Positions 48,497-57,513 of a stretch of DNA of 64,000 nucleotides are shown piece after piece. The notes below the pieces were generated by a model that was not told the origin of the DNA, did not search any database, and was given only the letters and a program-made list of their open reading frames with translations. Source of the stretch: Pseudomonas migulae NBRC 103157 (lineage in GTDB: Bacteria > Pseudomonadota > Gammaproteobacteria > Pseudomonadales > Pseudomonadaceae); the NCBI RefSeq assembly GCF_002091715.1, contig NZ_BDAG01000009.1, positions 106,224-170,223 on the forward strand. The letters are read 5' to 3'. Each line of letters opens with the position of its first letter. Position 1 is the stretch's first letter. Position numbers and translations under genes: made by a program.

Positions 48497-49090
48497 TCAA
48501 GCCGAAAGCATCTGCCTCAGCTCGACACAATCCGCCGCATGCCAATCGGTCAACTCCGGCCACGGATTATCCGGCAGATTCACCAACACCGTCCGCGCCC
48601 CCGCCGCCCGCCCGCAATCCAGATCAAACCGGTAATCACCGACCATCACCATCTCGCTCGCCGGCACCTTCCAGGCCTCGGCCAGTTTCAACAAACCACC
48701 GGGGTGCGGCTTGGGTGGCGCTTCGTCGCGCCCCAGCACATCCTCCACCGCGAAGCAGTCCGCCAGGCCGATGGCCTCCAGCGTCACATGCGCCAGTTCA
48801 CGCGCATTGCGCGTAAGAATGCCCAGCCGATAACCGCGCCCAGCCAATTCACGCACCAACTCGACGGCGCCCGGCGCCGGTTTCGAACCCAGCGCCAGAT
48901 CCCGTTCATGCTCCAGCAACCACGCGTGTTTGGCTGCAGCCTCATCGGCCGGCAGCGTGGCGAGGTGAGTCAGGATGTCGTCTTCGGCCGGGATCGCCAA
49001 TGCCACACGAATCGCCGCGAAATCATGCACGGCCACCGTCAGGGTGCCGTCCATATCGAACACCCAGTGCCGCACCTCGGCCAGGCTCAT
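48497..49090 (-). CDS. HAD-superfamily phosphatase (subfamily IA)
   Basis: The protein has 197 residues from ATG 49090, which overlaps the thioesterase stop as ATGA; an ATG six bases earlier is possible. Catalytic motif 1 is VFDMDGTLT, motif 2 LGILTRN, and motifs 3 and 4 are in the PPKPHPGGL and VGDYRFDLDCG segments. It is a phosphoglycolate-phosphatase-like enzyme; the substrate cannot be read from sequence. Confidence 0.9.
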   Translation of the reverse strand: MSLAEVRHWVFDMDGTLTVAVHDFAAIRVALAIPAEDDILTHLATLPADEAAAKHAWLLEHERDLALGSKPAPGAVELVRELAGRGYRLGILTRNARELAHVTLEAIGLADCFAVEDVLGRDEAPPKPHPGGLLKLAEAWKVPASEMVMVGDYRFDLDCGRAAGARTVLVNLPDNPWPELTDWHAADCVELRQMLSA

Positions 49091-49956
49091 GCCCAATCCT
49101 TGCGGTGACGAATCAAGCCTTCCTGAGTGACCGACGCCACCAGTTGCCCGGCGCGGTTGAATACACTACCGCGGGTGAAACCTCGGGAATTGCCGGCCCA
49201 CGGGCTGTCCATCGCGTAGAGCAACCAGTCATCGGCACGCAGGTCCGCGTGGAACCACAGGGCGTGATCGAGGCTGGCGACCTGCATGTCTTTCTGCCAG
49301 ACCGACTTGCCGTGAGGTTGCATCGACGTGGTCAACAGACCGAAATCCGAGGCGTAGGCCAGCAGGTATTTGTGCAGCGCCGGGGTATCGGCCAAGGCAC
49401 CGTCTGCACGAAACCAGACGTACTTGATCGGATCGGACGGCTGCGGGTTGTAGGGATCTTTCTCGGTGACCGGTCGGAATTCGATCGGTTTCGGGCACAG
49501 CAGTTTTTCACGCATGTGTTCGGGAATCAGATGAGCGCGCTGCTGAGTCAGCTCCAGCTCCGACGGCAGGTTTTCCGGGCCGACCACCACCGGCATCTCG
49601 GCCTGGTGCTCGAAACCTTTTTCGTCGTACTGGAACGAGGCGCTGCAGGTGAAGATCGGGTTGCCCTTCTGGATGGCCGTCACCCGACGCGTGCTGAAAC
49701 TGCCACCGTCGCGCACCCGGTCCACCTGATACACCACGGGCAACGCGGAATCGCCCGGACGCAGGAAATAGCCGTGCATCGAATGCACATGGCGCGCGGC
49801 TTCGACCGTCTGACTGGCCGCCGACAGCGACTGACCGATCACCTGACCGCCGAACAACTGACGAAAACCCAGGTCCTGACTGCGGCCACGGAACAGGTTT
49901 TCTTCGATCGGTTCCAGGGTCAGCAAGTCGACCAGATCATCCAACACTTGGCTCAT
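49087..49956 (-). CDS. tesB: acyl-CoA thioesterase II
   Basis: The protein has 289 residues, matching TesB. It contains two hot-dog domains. The N-terminal LFRGRSQDLGFRQLFGGQVI and HGYFLRPGD are family signatures, and the catalytic Asp lies in VASLDHALWFHAD. It hydrolyses acyl-CoA thioesters of medium and long chain. It overlaps the HAD gene by four bases. Confidence 0.95.
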   Translation of the reverse strand: MSQVLDDLVDLLTLEPIEENLFRGRSQDLGFRQLFGGQVIGQSLSAASQTVEAARHVHSMHGYFLRPGDSALPVVYQVDRVRDGGSFSTRRVTAIQKGNPIFTCSASFQYDEKGFEHQAEMPVVVGPENLPSELELTQQRAHLIPEHMREKLLCPKPIEFRPVTEKDPYNPQPSDPIKYVWFRADGALADTPALHKYLLAYASDFGLLTTSMQPHGKSVWQKDMQVASLDHALWFHADLRADDWLLYAMDSPWAGNSRGFTRGSVFNRAGQLVASVTQEGLIRHRKDWA

Positions 49957-50062
49957 TCAGACTCTCCTCACACAACACTATGCCGCGCAGTCTTGGCTGC
50001 GGCGGTCGATTCAGGTTCTGGCCGGGGCCATCATGGGGGCCATTGTAAACGTCCGGGCCGGC

Positions 50063-50632
50063 TTATCCATGCAAGGTTTGCAGCCATTGTTCACGGGTGA
50101 TGCGGTACAACACATGGTGACGCAGGGGATGATCGGCCGCGAGCGTCGGGTGCTCAAAGTCATCGGCTGAATCGTGTTGCATGCCGATGGCCTGCATGAC
50201 TTTCTGTGAAGGCATGTTGGTTTCCGTGGTGAAGGACACGACTTCTTTCAACGCCAGCCGGTCAAACCCGCAGCGCAGAGCGGTCCATGCCGCTTCACTG
50301 GCATAGCCAAGGCCCCAGTGCTCGCGAGCCAGACGCCAACCGATTTCGATGGCAGGCGTAAACGGCGCGTCGAATCCGACCACACCCAACCCGGTAAAAC
50401 CGATGAACGCGCCGGTATCCTTGCGCTCCAGCGCCCACAGGCCGAAACCATGCTCGGCAAAATGCCCGCGCACGCGCCCGATCAGCGAAGCACTGTCCAG
50501 CCGACTCAGGGGCGCCGGAAAATAGCGCATCACTTGCGGATCGGCGCACATCGCTGCAAACGCTGGCAAATCCTCATCACGCCACTGCCGCAACAGCAGT
50601 CGCGCACTTTCGAGCTCCAGTATCGGCTCCAT
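50063..50632 (-). CDS. GNAT-family N-acetyltransferase (RimJ/RimL type)
   Basis: The protein has 189 residues. The N-terminal ESARLLLRQWRDEDLPAFAA is the usual opening of this group, and the acetyl-CoA region IGWRLAREHWGLGYASEA is clear. EVVSFTTETNMPSQKVMQAI and GMQ follow. The target (peptide or small molecule) is unknown. Confidence 0.9.
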   Translation of the reverse strand: MEPILELESARLLLRQWRDEDLPAFAAMCADPQVMRYFPAPLSRLDSASLIGRVRGHFAEHGFGLWALERKDTGAFIGFTGLGVVGFDAPFTPAIEIGWRLAREHWGLGYASEAAWTALRCGFDRLALKEVVSFTTETNMPSQKVMQAIGMQHDSADDFEHPTLAADHPLRHHVLYRITREQWLQTLHG

Positions 50633-50722
50633 CGTCTACTCCCCCCTTTCCATGCCGTAAGTCTACATCGCTGGTAGGATCCTTCCTTCAATCCTGCCAG
50701 CCGTCCTTGATAAAAGCCCGCC

Positions 50723-51643
50723 ATGTCGCTGCCACTGATCTACCACGAAGACTACAGCCCCGAGTTCCCGGCGGATCACCGTTTCCCGATGGACAAGTTT
50801 CGCCTGCTGCGCGACCACCTGGTGGACAGCGGACTGACCCGGGACGCCGACCTGCTGCGCCCGGAACTCTGCCCGCCGGAGATTCTCGCCCTTGCCCATG
50901 ACGCTGCCTATATCGAACGCTACATGAGCGGCGAGTTGTCCCGCGAAGACCAGCGGCGCCTTGGCTTGCCGTGGAGCGAAGCATTGGCCCGGCGCACGGT
51001 GCGTGCGGTCGGCGGTTCGTTGCTGGCGGCGGAACAGGCACTGGAGCATGGTTTGGCCTGTCACCTCGCCGGCGGCACGCATCATGCGCATTACGATTAC
51101 CCGGCCGGGTTCTGCATCTTCAATGACCTGGCGGTGATCAGCCATTACCTGCTGGAAAGCGGTCGCGTGAATCGGGTGCTGATCTTCGATTGCGACGTGC
51201 ATCAGGGCGACGGGACTGCACGGATCCTGCACAACACCCCGGACGCGGTGACCGTTTCCCTGCATTGCGAGAAGAACTTTCCCGCACGCAAGGCTGAAAG
51301 TGACTGGGACATTCCGTTGCCCAAAGGCATGGGCGATACCGATTACCTTAAGGTGGTGGACGACGCGCTGAATTATCTGCTGCCGCTCTACCAGCCGGAC
51401 CTCGTGTTGTACGACGCCGGTGTCGATGTGCATAAGGATGACGCGCTCGGTTATCTGAAGCTGACAGACGAAGGCGTGGCCGCCCGTGATGAAAGCGTGA
51501 TGCGCCATTGCCTGGGGCGGGATATTCCGGTGGTCGGGGTGATTGGCGGCGGTTACAGCAAAGACCGCAAGGCGTTGGCGCGACGTCATGGAATCCTCCA
51601 TCACAGCGCGCAGCGGGTCTGGACGTCATCAGGTTGTCATTGA
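50723..51643 (+). CDS. histone-deacetylase-family amidohydrolase
   Basis: The protein has 306 residues. The arginase/deacetylase fold shows the His pair in GGTHHAHYDY, the zinc ligands Asp and His in IFDCDVHQGDGT, the second Asp in VLYDAGVDVHKDD, and a late GGGYSKD. It probably deacetylates acetyl-lysine or an acetylated amine or polyamine. It is monocistronic and divergent from the GNAT gene. Confidence 0.92.
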   Translation: MSLPLIYHEDYSPEFPADHRFPMDKFRLLRDHLVDSGLTRDADLLRPELCPPEILALAHDAAYIERYMSGELSREDQRRLGLPWSEALARRTVRAVGGSLLAAEQALEHGLACHLAGGTHHAHYDYPAGFCIFNDLAVISHYLLESGRVNRVLIFDCDVHQGDGTARILHNTPDAVTVSLHCEKNFPARKAESDWDIPLPKGMGDTDYLKVVDDALNYLLPLYQPDLVLYDAGVDVHKDDALGYLKLTDEGVAARDESVMRHCLGRDIPVVGVIGGGYSKDRKALARRHGILHHSAQRVWTSSGCH

Positions 51644-51777
51644 GGTGTGAGTCTTTACCCACAATGCCTGTGGAACTGCCTGTGGATAACCTGAGTGAAA
51701 GGACCTACAGGCCTTGCAGCGTATAGCCTGCAAAGGGGTGGTTGTTTTTTGATCAGCCCTTGATATCACCAATGATC

Positions 51778-51872
51778 CCTGTGGGAGCGGGCTTGCCCGC
51801 GATAGCGGACTGTCAGTTAACAAAGATGTTGGATGTGCCGGCCTCATCGCGGGCAAGCCCGCTCCCACAGGG
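51778..51872. repeat. REP pair (family B, CGGGCAAGCCCG variant)
   Basis: CCCTGTGGGAGCGGGCTTGC pairs with its inverted copy ending CCCACAGGG. The 279-base gap (51644-51922) holds nothing else apparent except the promoter of the flavoprotein gene. Confidence 0.9.
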
Positions 51873-51922
51873 TTCTATGCTGGTAGAATGCGCGGCTTAT
51901 CCCGCCAGACCGCAGTGCATTC

Positions 51923-53164
51923 ATGACCCAAACCTCCGCCGCCCTCCCCCTTCAAGTCGCCATCATCGGCGGCGGCCCCGCCGGCCTGATGGCCGCCGAA
52001 GTGTTGAGCCAGGCCGGAATCAAGGTCGATCTGTACGACGGCATGCCTTCGGTAGGCAGGAAATTTCTCCTCGCTGGCGTGGGCGGCATGAACATCACCC
52101 ATTCCGAAGCCTACCCGGCATTCCTCGCACGCTACGCCGAGCGTGCACCGCAGATTGCACCACTGCTGCGCTCATTTGGCGCCGAGGCGATGTGCCAGTG
52201 GATTCATGATCTGGGCATCGAAACCTTCGTCGGCAGCTCCGGCCGGGTGTTTCCAACCGACATGAAAGCCGCGCCCCTGTTGCGCGCCTGGCTCAAACGA
52301 TTGCGGGATGCGGGTGTAGTTATCCACACCCGCCACCGTTGGCTGGGCTGGGACGAAAACGGTGGATTGCTCATCGGAAGTCCCGACGGTGAAAAAACCA
52401 TTCAACCCGACGCCACTTTGCTGGCCCTCGGCGGCGGCAGCTGGTCGCGTCTCGGTTCGGACGGCGCGTGGATGCTGCCATTGGAGCAACGCGGCGTAGG
52501 ACTTATGCCTTTGCAGCCGAGTAATTGCGGCTTCGAGGTGCAGGCTTGGAGCGAATTGATGGTCAGCAAATTCGCCGGCGCGCCGCTGAAAAACATCGCC
52601 ATCGGGCTCAACGACGATGTTCCGCGGCTCGGGGAATGTGTGATTACCGCCACCGGCATTGAAGGCAGTTTGATCTATGCGCTGTCAGCGCCCATCCGTG
52701 AAGCCATCAATCAACACGGCTCAGCGACGATTCATCTCGACCTGTTGCCCGGCAGGCCTGTGGATAAAATTCAGGCTGCATTGAGCAAACCGCGCGGTTC
52801 ACGTTCCATGTCCAAGCATCTGCACAGCCAGCTGGGGCTTGATGGCGTGAAAGCGGCGTTGCTGCGCGAACTGACGCCGGCAGAATGCTTCGCCGATCCG
52901 GCATTACTGGCCAAAGCAATCAAGGCGTTGCCACTGACGCTGGTGAAAACCCGCCCACTGGATGAGGCCATCAGCAGCGCCGGTGGCGTGATGTTCGAGT
53001 CGATGGATGAACGTTTGATGCTCAAGCAACTGCCTGGCGTGTTTTGCGCGGGGGAAATGCTGGATTGGGAAGCGCCGACCGGCGGTTATCTGCTGACGGC
53101 GTGTTTCGCCAGTGGGCGAGCGGCGGGGTTGGGGATGGTGGAGTGGCTCAAGCGCAAGGGTTGA
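51923..53164 (+). CDS. HI0933/YhiN-family flavoprotein (TIGR03862-type)
   Basis: The protein has 413 residues. An FAD-binding Rossmann motif, IIGGGPAGLMAAEVLSQAGI, occupies about 12-31, then the family loop GRKFLLAGVGGMNITHSEA. The C-terminal GVFCAGEMLDWEAPTGGYLL-TACFASG binds FAD again. The reaction is unknown. Confidence 0.93.
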   Translation: MTQTSAALPLQVAIIGGGPAGLMAAEVLSQAGIKVDLYDGMPSVGRKFLLAGVGGMNITHSEAYPAFLARYAERAPQIAPLLRSFGAEAMCQWIHDLGIETFVGSSGRVFPTDMKAAPLLRAWLKRLRDAGVVIHTRHRWLGWDENGGLLIGSPDGEKTIQPDATLLALGGGSWSRLGSDGAWMLPLEQRGVGLMPLQPSNCGFEVQAWSELMVSKFAGAPLKNIAIGLNDDVPRLGECVITATGIEGSLIYALSAPIREAINQHGSATIHLDLLPGRPVDKIQAALSKPRGSRSMSKHLHSQLGLDGVKAALLRELTPAECFADPALLAKAIKALPLTLVKTRPLDEAISSAGGVMFESMDERLMLKQLPGVFCAGEMLDWEAPTGGYLLTACFASGRAAGLGMVEWLKRKG

Positions 53165-53180
53165 GACCGTGGCGCGCCCA

Positions 53181-53266
53181 TCGCGAGCAAGCCCGCTCCC
53201 ACACCTTTTGTGAACACATAATTGGTGAACACCAGAGATCCAGTGTGGGAGCGGGCTTGCTCGCGA
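53181..53266. repeat. REP pair (family B) with separated arms
   Basis: TCGCGAGCAAGCCCGCTCCC at 53181 and its inverted copy ending TGCTCGCGA at 53266. It lies between the convergent flavoprotein and helicase genes. Confidence 0.9.
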
Positions 53267-53293
53267 AGGCGGCCTAGCAGACGCCGTAACGAA

Positions 53294-54628
53294 TCAAGGC
53301 TTACGCTTACGCGGCCCAGTATTAAACACCGGCACTTTTCGCACAGGCTTGATCGAAGGTTCCGGCGCCGAAGCATCCCCGCTCTCGACCCATTTACCCA
53401 AATTGCGCTTACCACCACTGGACGTTTTCGGCTTCTTCGGTTTTTTCGGCTTCTTCACCACCTGACCGCTGGCATCGGTGTCCGGCACGCGGTGCTCAGG
53501 TTCGAAATCGTGTTCCACCTGACGAGGCAACGTCTGACGCGTCAACGTCTCAATGGCCGACAGCAGATTCACTTCATCCGCGCACACCAGCGAAATAGCC
53601 TGTCCGGTGGCACCCGCACGGCCGGTACGACCGATCCGGTGGATATAGTCCTCTGCCACGATCGGCAGGTCGAAATTGACCACCAATGGCAGATCTTCGA
53701 TGTCCAGACCACGGGCGGCGACGTCGGTAGCCACCAGGATCTGTACTTCGCTGGCCTTGAAACGGTCCAGCGCACGCTGGCGGGTCGCCTGCGGTTTGTC
53801 GCCATGAATGCCGTCGGCATTGATGCCCAGGCCCTGGAGTTTTTCCACCAGCGCGTCCACGCCGTTGCGGGTCTTGGCGAACACCAGCACCTGCTTCCAC
53901 TTGCCCTTGCGCAGCAAGTGGATAAACAGCTCCGGCTTGCGCTTCTTGTCCACCGTCACCACCCACTGCTTCACAGTGTTGGCAGCCACGTTGCGCGGGC
54001 TGACTTCGATGCTCAGCGGATCGTTGAGCATTTGCCCGGCCAGCAGGCGAATCGCATCGGAGAAGGTCGCGGAGAACAGCAGTGTCTGACGTTTCTTCGG
54101 CAGCACGCGGTAAATGTTCCCCAGCTCCTCGGAAAAGCCCAGGTCGAGCATGCGATCCGCTTCGTCCAGCACCAGGGTTTGCAGCTGGTTGAACTTCAGC
54201 GCGTTCTGGCGGAACAGATCGAGCAAACGGCCAGGCGTCGCCACCAACAAGTCGACGCCTTTGCGCAGTTTCATCATTTGCGGGTTGATGCTAACGCCGC
54301 CGTACACCGCGTAAGTGCTCAGCGGCAGGTTCTCGGCATATTGGCGCACGGCTTCGTGAACCTGTTCGGCCAGTTCGCGCGTCGGCACCAGGATCAGCGC
54401 ACGCACCGAGTTGGCAGTGACTTTCGGCCCTTCCATGGCCAGCAATTGCAGCAGCGGCAGCGCGAAACCGGCGGTCTTGCCGGTGCCGGTCTGGGCGGCG
54501 GCCATCAGGTCACGACCGGCCAGCACCGCCGGAATGGCTTGCGCCTGAACCGGCGTCGGGGTCTGGTAGCCGAGCGTCTCGAGAGAGCGCAGCAAGGGTT
54601 CGATCAGGCCAAGGGAGGCGAAAGTCAT
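53294..54628 (-). CDS. rhlE: RhlE-type DEAD-box RNA helicase
   Basis: The protein has 444 residues from ATG 54628 (MTFASLGLIEPLLRSLETLG). Motifs in order: the Q motif in YQTPTPVQAQAIP, motif I AAQTGTGKTAGF, PTRELAEQV, motif II DEADRMLDLGF, SAT in LFSATFS, and HRIGRTGRAG. A lysine-proline-rich tail (KKPKKPKKPKTSSGGKRN) probably binds RNA. Such helicases act in ribosome assembly and mRNA turnover; the exact subfamily is less certain than the family. Confidence 0.93.
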   Translation of the reverse strand: MTFASLGLIEPLLRSLETLGYQTPTPVQAQAIPAVLAGRDLMAAAQTGTGKTAGFALPLLQLLAMEGPKVTANSVRALILVPTRELAEQVHEAVRQYAENLPLSTYAVYGGVSINPQMMKLRKGVDLLVATPGRLLDLFRQNALKFNQLQTLVLDEADRMLDLGFSEELGNIYRVLPKKRQTLLFSATFSDAIRLLAGQMLNDPLSIEVSPRNVAANTVKQWVVTVDKKRKPELFIHLLRKGKWKQVLVFAKTRNGVDALVEKLQGLGINADGIHGDKPQATRQRALDRFKASEVQILVATDVAARGLDIEDLPLVVNFDLPIVAEDYIHRIGRTGRAGATGQAISLVCADEVNLLSAIETLTRQTLPRQVEHDFEPEHRVPDTDASGQVVKKPKKPKKPKTSSGGKRNLGKWVESGDASAPEPSIKPVRKVPVFNTGPRKRKP

Positions 54629-54680
54629 GGGATTACCGTAGGAAAAATCAGCGCGGGTATGCAATGGCGCGCAGTTTACC

Positions 54681-55607
54681 CTAATTCACGCTCGATTCTG
54701 TCTGCACCACGGCAGCCGGTCGTGCCGGCGTCCGGCGCCACTGCGGCAGACCGATCAACACCACGGCACTGATGATCACCAACATGGCCAACGCTTCTTC
54801 GATACCGATGGTCTCGCCAACGAACACGATTCCCAGCAACACCGCCACCGCCGGGTTGACGTAGGCATAACTGGTGGCTGCCGCCGGACGCACGTTTTTC
54901 AACAGGTACATATAGGCGTTGAAGGCGATGATCGAGCCGAAGAACGTCAGATAGGCCAGCGCCGCCCACCCTTCAATCGGCGGCATGGCTTCCAGATGCT
55001 CACCGCTCAAAGCACTGCCGATCAGCAGCGCCACGCCACCCACCAGCATTTCCACGGCACTGGCCATCGCGCCCTGGGGCAGCGGCAAGTGTTTGCTCCA
55101 CACCGAACCGAACGCCCAGGCCGCTGCCGCAAAGATCAGCAACATCGCACCCAGCGGGCTCGATTGCAGGTTGGAACCGAGGTTGAGCATGGCGATGCCG
55201 ATCAGTCCAAGCACAATCCCGGCCCATTCGAGACGGGTATTGCGCGCGCCCCAGAAATAGCCGCAGAGCAAGGTAAACAGCGGCACCGTCGCCACCGCCA
55301 GTGCGGCGACGCCGGAAGCGACACCCATGTGTTCCGCCACACTGACCCCGCCGTTACCGCAAGCCAACAGCAAAATCCCGATGATCCCCGCCGCTTTCCA
55401 CTGCGCCCGGGTCGGTGCCGGCGCCCCGCGCCAGCGCAGGAAGGCGTACATCAAGGTCCCGGCAATCACAAAGCGAATACCGGCGAGCAGCAAGGGCGGC
55501 CAATACTCCACACCGATACGAATCACCAGGTAAGTCGAGCCCCAAATCACGTACAAGGCGAAAAAGGCAGCGATCAACGGCAAGGGAAAACGGCGCAGGC
55601 CAGGCAT
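54681..55607 (-). CDS. yedA: YedA/RhaT-like EamA exporter
   Basis: The protein has 308 residues from ATG 55607; a TTG 24 bases upstream is in frame. There are ten membrane segments. IWGSTYLVIRIGVEYWPPLL and ACGNGGVSVAEHMGVASGVA in the first EamA half are typical of YedA, and NPAVAVLLGIVFVGETIGIE occurs near the end. It is divergent from an Lrp-type regulator, a common arrangement for amino acid exporters. Confidence 0.9.
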   Translation of the reverse strand: MPGLRRFPLPLIAAFFALYVIWGSTYLVIRIGVEYWPPLLLAGIRFVIAGTLMYAFLRWRGAPAPTRAQWKAAGIIGILLLACGNGGVSVAEHMGVASGVAALAVATVPLFTLLCGYFWGARNTRLEWAGIVLGLIGIAMLNLGSNLQSSPLGAMLLIFAAAAWAFGSVWSKHLPLPQGAMASAVEMLVGGVALLIGSALSGEHLEAMPPIEGWAALAYLTFFGSIIAFNAYMYLLKNVRPAAATSYAYVNPAVAVLLGIVFVGETIGIEEALAMLVIISAVVLIGLPQWRRTPARPAAVVQTESSVN

Positions 55608-55771
55608 GGGGCAGCTCACAGGCAAGGACAAATGAACAGCTATTCTAGAAAGGCCAACGGCGGAAAATAAGCTACAAAACCTGTTTATAGCGCCGGTACA
55701 CTTTTCAAACCACGGAGATCAGCGCTATAAACCGTGTTTTCGAAAGTCAGTCATTTTTCAGGAATCCGACC

Positions 55772-56227
55772 ATGGACAAATACGACCGCATGCTCCTCAG
55801 CGCCCTGCTGGAAAACGGTCGCGCGTCCTACGCCGACCTCGCGCGCAAGGTCAACCTGTCCGCCCCGGCCGTGGCCGAGCGCGTGGCCAAACTTGAGGCC
55901 AGCGGGGTGATTACCGGTTACCAGGCGAAAGTCGACATGGCCAAGCTGGGATTACCGATCCAGTGCGTCATCGAACTGCGCTTGAACCAGCACGGCAACC
56001 AGAAAGCCTACGACGACCTGATCAAAATCCCGCAACTGACCGAATGCCACCGGGTGACGGGGGATCCGTGCGTGATCATGCAAGCGGCGGTGGGCTCGAT
56101 GCCGGAGCTGGAGGAGTTGATCAACCGGATCGCCAAATTCGGGTTCAGCAAGACGTCGATTGTGTTGTCGAGCGCCATCGAAAAGCGCGTGCCGTTGGGG
56201 CACATCGAAGGGAATGGAAAAGTCTGA
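55772..56227 (+). CDS. Lrp/AsnC-family transcriptional regulator
   Basis: The protein has 151 residues. The HTH (about 1-60) reads DKYDRMLLSALLENGRASYA, DLARKVNLSAPAVAERVAKL. The ligand-binding RAM domain (about 70-140) contains ECHRVTGDPCVIMQAAVGSM. It probably responds to an amino acid and regulates the divergent yedA-like exporter, 164 bases away. Confidence 0.93.
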   Translation: MDKYDRMLLSALLENGRASYADLARKVNLSAPAVAERVAKLEASGVITGYQAKVDMAKLGLPIQCVIELRLNQHGNQKAYDDLIKIPQLTECHRVTGDPCVIMQAAVGSMPELEELINRIAKFGFSKTSIVLSSAIEKRVPLGHIEGNGKV

Positions 56228-56360
56228 TACGACACTGCCCCTGTAGGAGCCGGCTTGCTGGCGATTGCGGTGTGTCATTCAACATTGATATCGACTGAAA
56301 TACCGCTATCGCCAGCAAGCCGGCTCCTACGGGGGGATTGCGGTGTGTCTGGCGGATCTA

Positions 56361-56501
56361 TCAAACGCCGCTGTAACTGGCAGACAACAAACCCGGCATA
56401 TCCCGCAGCCGAACCCAAGGCTCTTTGCGCCAATGCAGAAGCCGCAACGTTCCGCCGGCCCACTCCATCCGTCGAATTTGAGGCGTGGCTAAACACAAGC
56501 A
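56361..56501 (-). pseudogene. coding remnant, copy 1, possibly the C-terminus of a Bro-N-type phage antirepressor
   Basis: A frame of 46 codons ends in TGA at 56361. It encodes GGTLRLLHWRKEPWVRLRDM followed by PGLLSASYSGV. The style (LLHW...PW(V/I)RLRDMP) recalls the C-terminal part of Bro-N-domain proteins of Pseudomonas prophages; this is from memory and not tested. No start codon with a ribosome site is evident, so it looks like a gene end carried within the repeat. Confidence 0.5.
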
Positions 56502-56631
56502 CCGCGAACCCTGTAGGAGCCGGCTTGCTGGCGATTGCGGTGTGTCATTCAACATTGATATCGACTGAAATACCGCTATCGCCAGCAAGCCGGCTCCTAC
56601 GGGGGGGATTGCGGTGTGTCTGGCGGATCTA

Positions 56632-56772
56632 TCAAACGCCGCTGTAACTGGCAGACAACAAACCCGGCATATCCCGCAGGCGAACCCAAGGCTCCTTGCG
56701 CCAATGCAGCAACCGCAGCGTTCCGCCGGCCCACACCATCCGTCGAATTTGAGGCGCCGCTAAACACAAGCA
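56632..56772 (-). pseudogene. coding remnant, copy 2
   Basis: Same frame and length as copy 1. Eight bases differ between copies; six are synonymous in this frame, including a two-base CTT/TTG leucine change. Only Thr/Ala and Glu/Val replacements are seen, both near the upstream end. In the opposite frame most of the same differences change amino acids. This pattern indicates that the minus frame was under protein-level selection. Confidence 0.55.
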
Positions 56773-56879
56773 CCGAACCCTGTAGGAGCCGGCTTGCTGG
56801 CGATTTGCGGCGTATCAGCCGCCATCAATGTTGAATGACACACCGCAATCGCCAGCAAGCCGGCTCCTACAGGTGCGAA

Positions 56880-57491
56880 TCAAAATCCGCGATGGCGCTT
56901 GAGGTGCTCGTTGATCTTTGCTGCCGGGACTTTCTGCAGGCTGACCAGCAGATCATGCGACAACTCGCGCAACCCGTGCTTTTGCCGCAGCTCCTGCGCC
57001 AGATGCGCCGTCAGGTTGGCAGCCATTTCGGCATCGGCCATGGCCCGGTGAGCCTGGCCGGTATGGGGTAGTTGGGCGAAGGTGGTGAGCGTACCGAGTT
57101 TGTGATTCGGCGCGGCGGGCATGAGGCGGCGGGCGAGGAGCAGCGAGCAGGCAAAGTTCTGCAAACGCGTGCGCTTGATCCGCCCCAGTTCAAAGTCCCA
57201 GAACTTCTGGTCGAACGCCGCGTTATGCGCCAGCAACGGCGTGATCCCGACGAATTCGTTGACCTCGTTCATCACCTGCTCCGCCGACGGCGCGGTGCGC
57301 AGCATGGCGTTGCTGATGCCGGTGAGTTGTTCGATGAAGGCCGGGACACGCACCCCAGCATTCATCAGGCTCTGGTAACGCTCGACGATGCGCCCCTGCT
57401 CAAGGATCACCACGGCAATTTCCGTGGCCCGGCAGCTACTGCTCGGGGAGATCCCGGTGGTTTCAAAGTCGATGACTGCTATGCGTTCCAA
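56880..57491 (-). CDS. DnaQ-like DEDDh 3'-5' exonuclease
   Basis: The protein has 203 residues. The exonuclease motifs are VIDFETTGISP (Asp8, Glu10), AHNAAFDQKF (second Asp) and QAHRAMADAE (His and Asp). It is of the epsilon/RNase T type without a polymerase domain. It may proofread or trim nucleic acid ends. It probably forms one unit with the NYN gene 22 bases upstream. Confidence 0.92.
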   Translation of the reverse strand: MERIAVIDFETTGISPSSSCRATEIAVVILEQGRIVERYQSLMNAGVRVPAFIEQLTGISNAMLRTAPSAEQVMNEVNEFVGITPLLAHNAAFDQKFWDFELGRIKRTRLQNFACSLLLARRLMPAAPNHKLGTLTTFAQLPHTGQAHRAMADAEMAANLTAHLAQELRQKHGLRELSHDLLVSLQKVPAAKINEHLKRHRGF

Positions 57492-57513
57492 ACCTGTTTC
57501 AACTCCGTAAAAA

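Larger units (their letters stand above)
56241..56871. repeat. tandem array: two 270-bp units plus a third REP pair
   Basis: Each unit begins with a family A REP pair (56242-56330 and 56512-56600) followed by about 180 bases of unique sequence. A third REP pair (56781-56871) closes the array. Unit starts are 270 and 269 bases apart. The REP pairs of units 1 and 2 are nearly identical; the unique segments differ at scattered bases. A minus-strand coding remnant is present in each unit. Confidence 0.93.

Noticed and set aside
56241..56871. CRISPR array
   Set aside because: Only two 270-bp units with inverted REP pairs; no short regular repeats and no cas genes.
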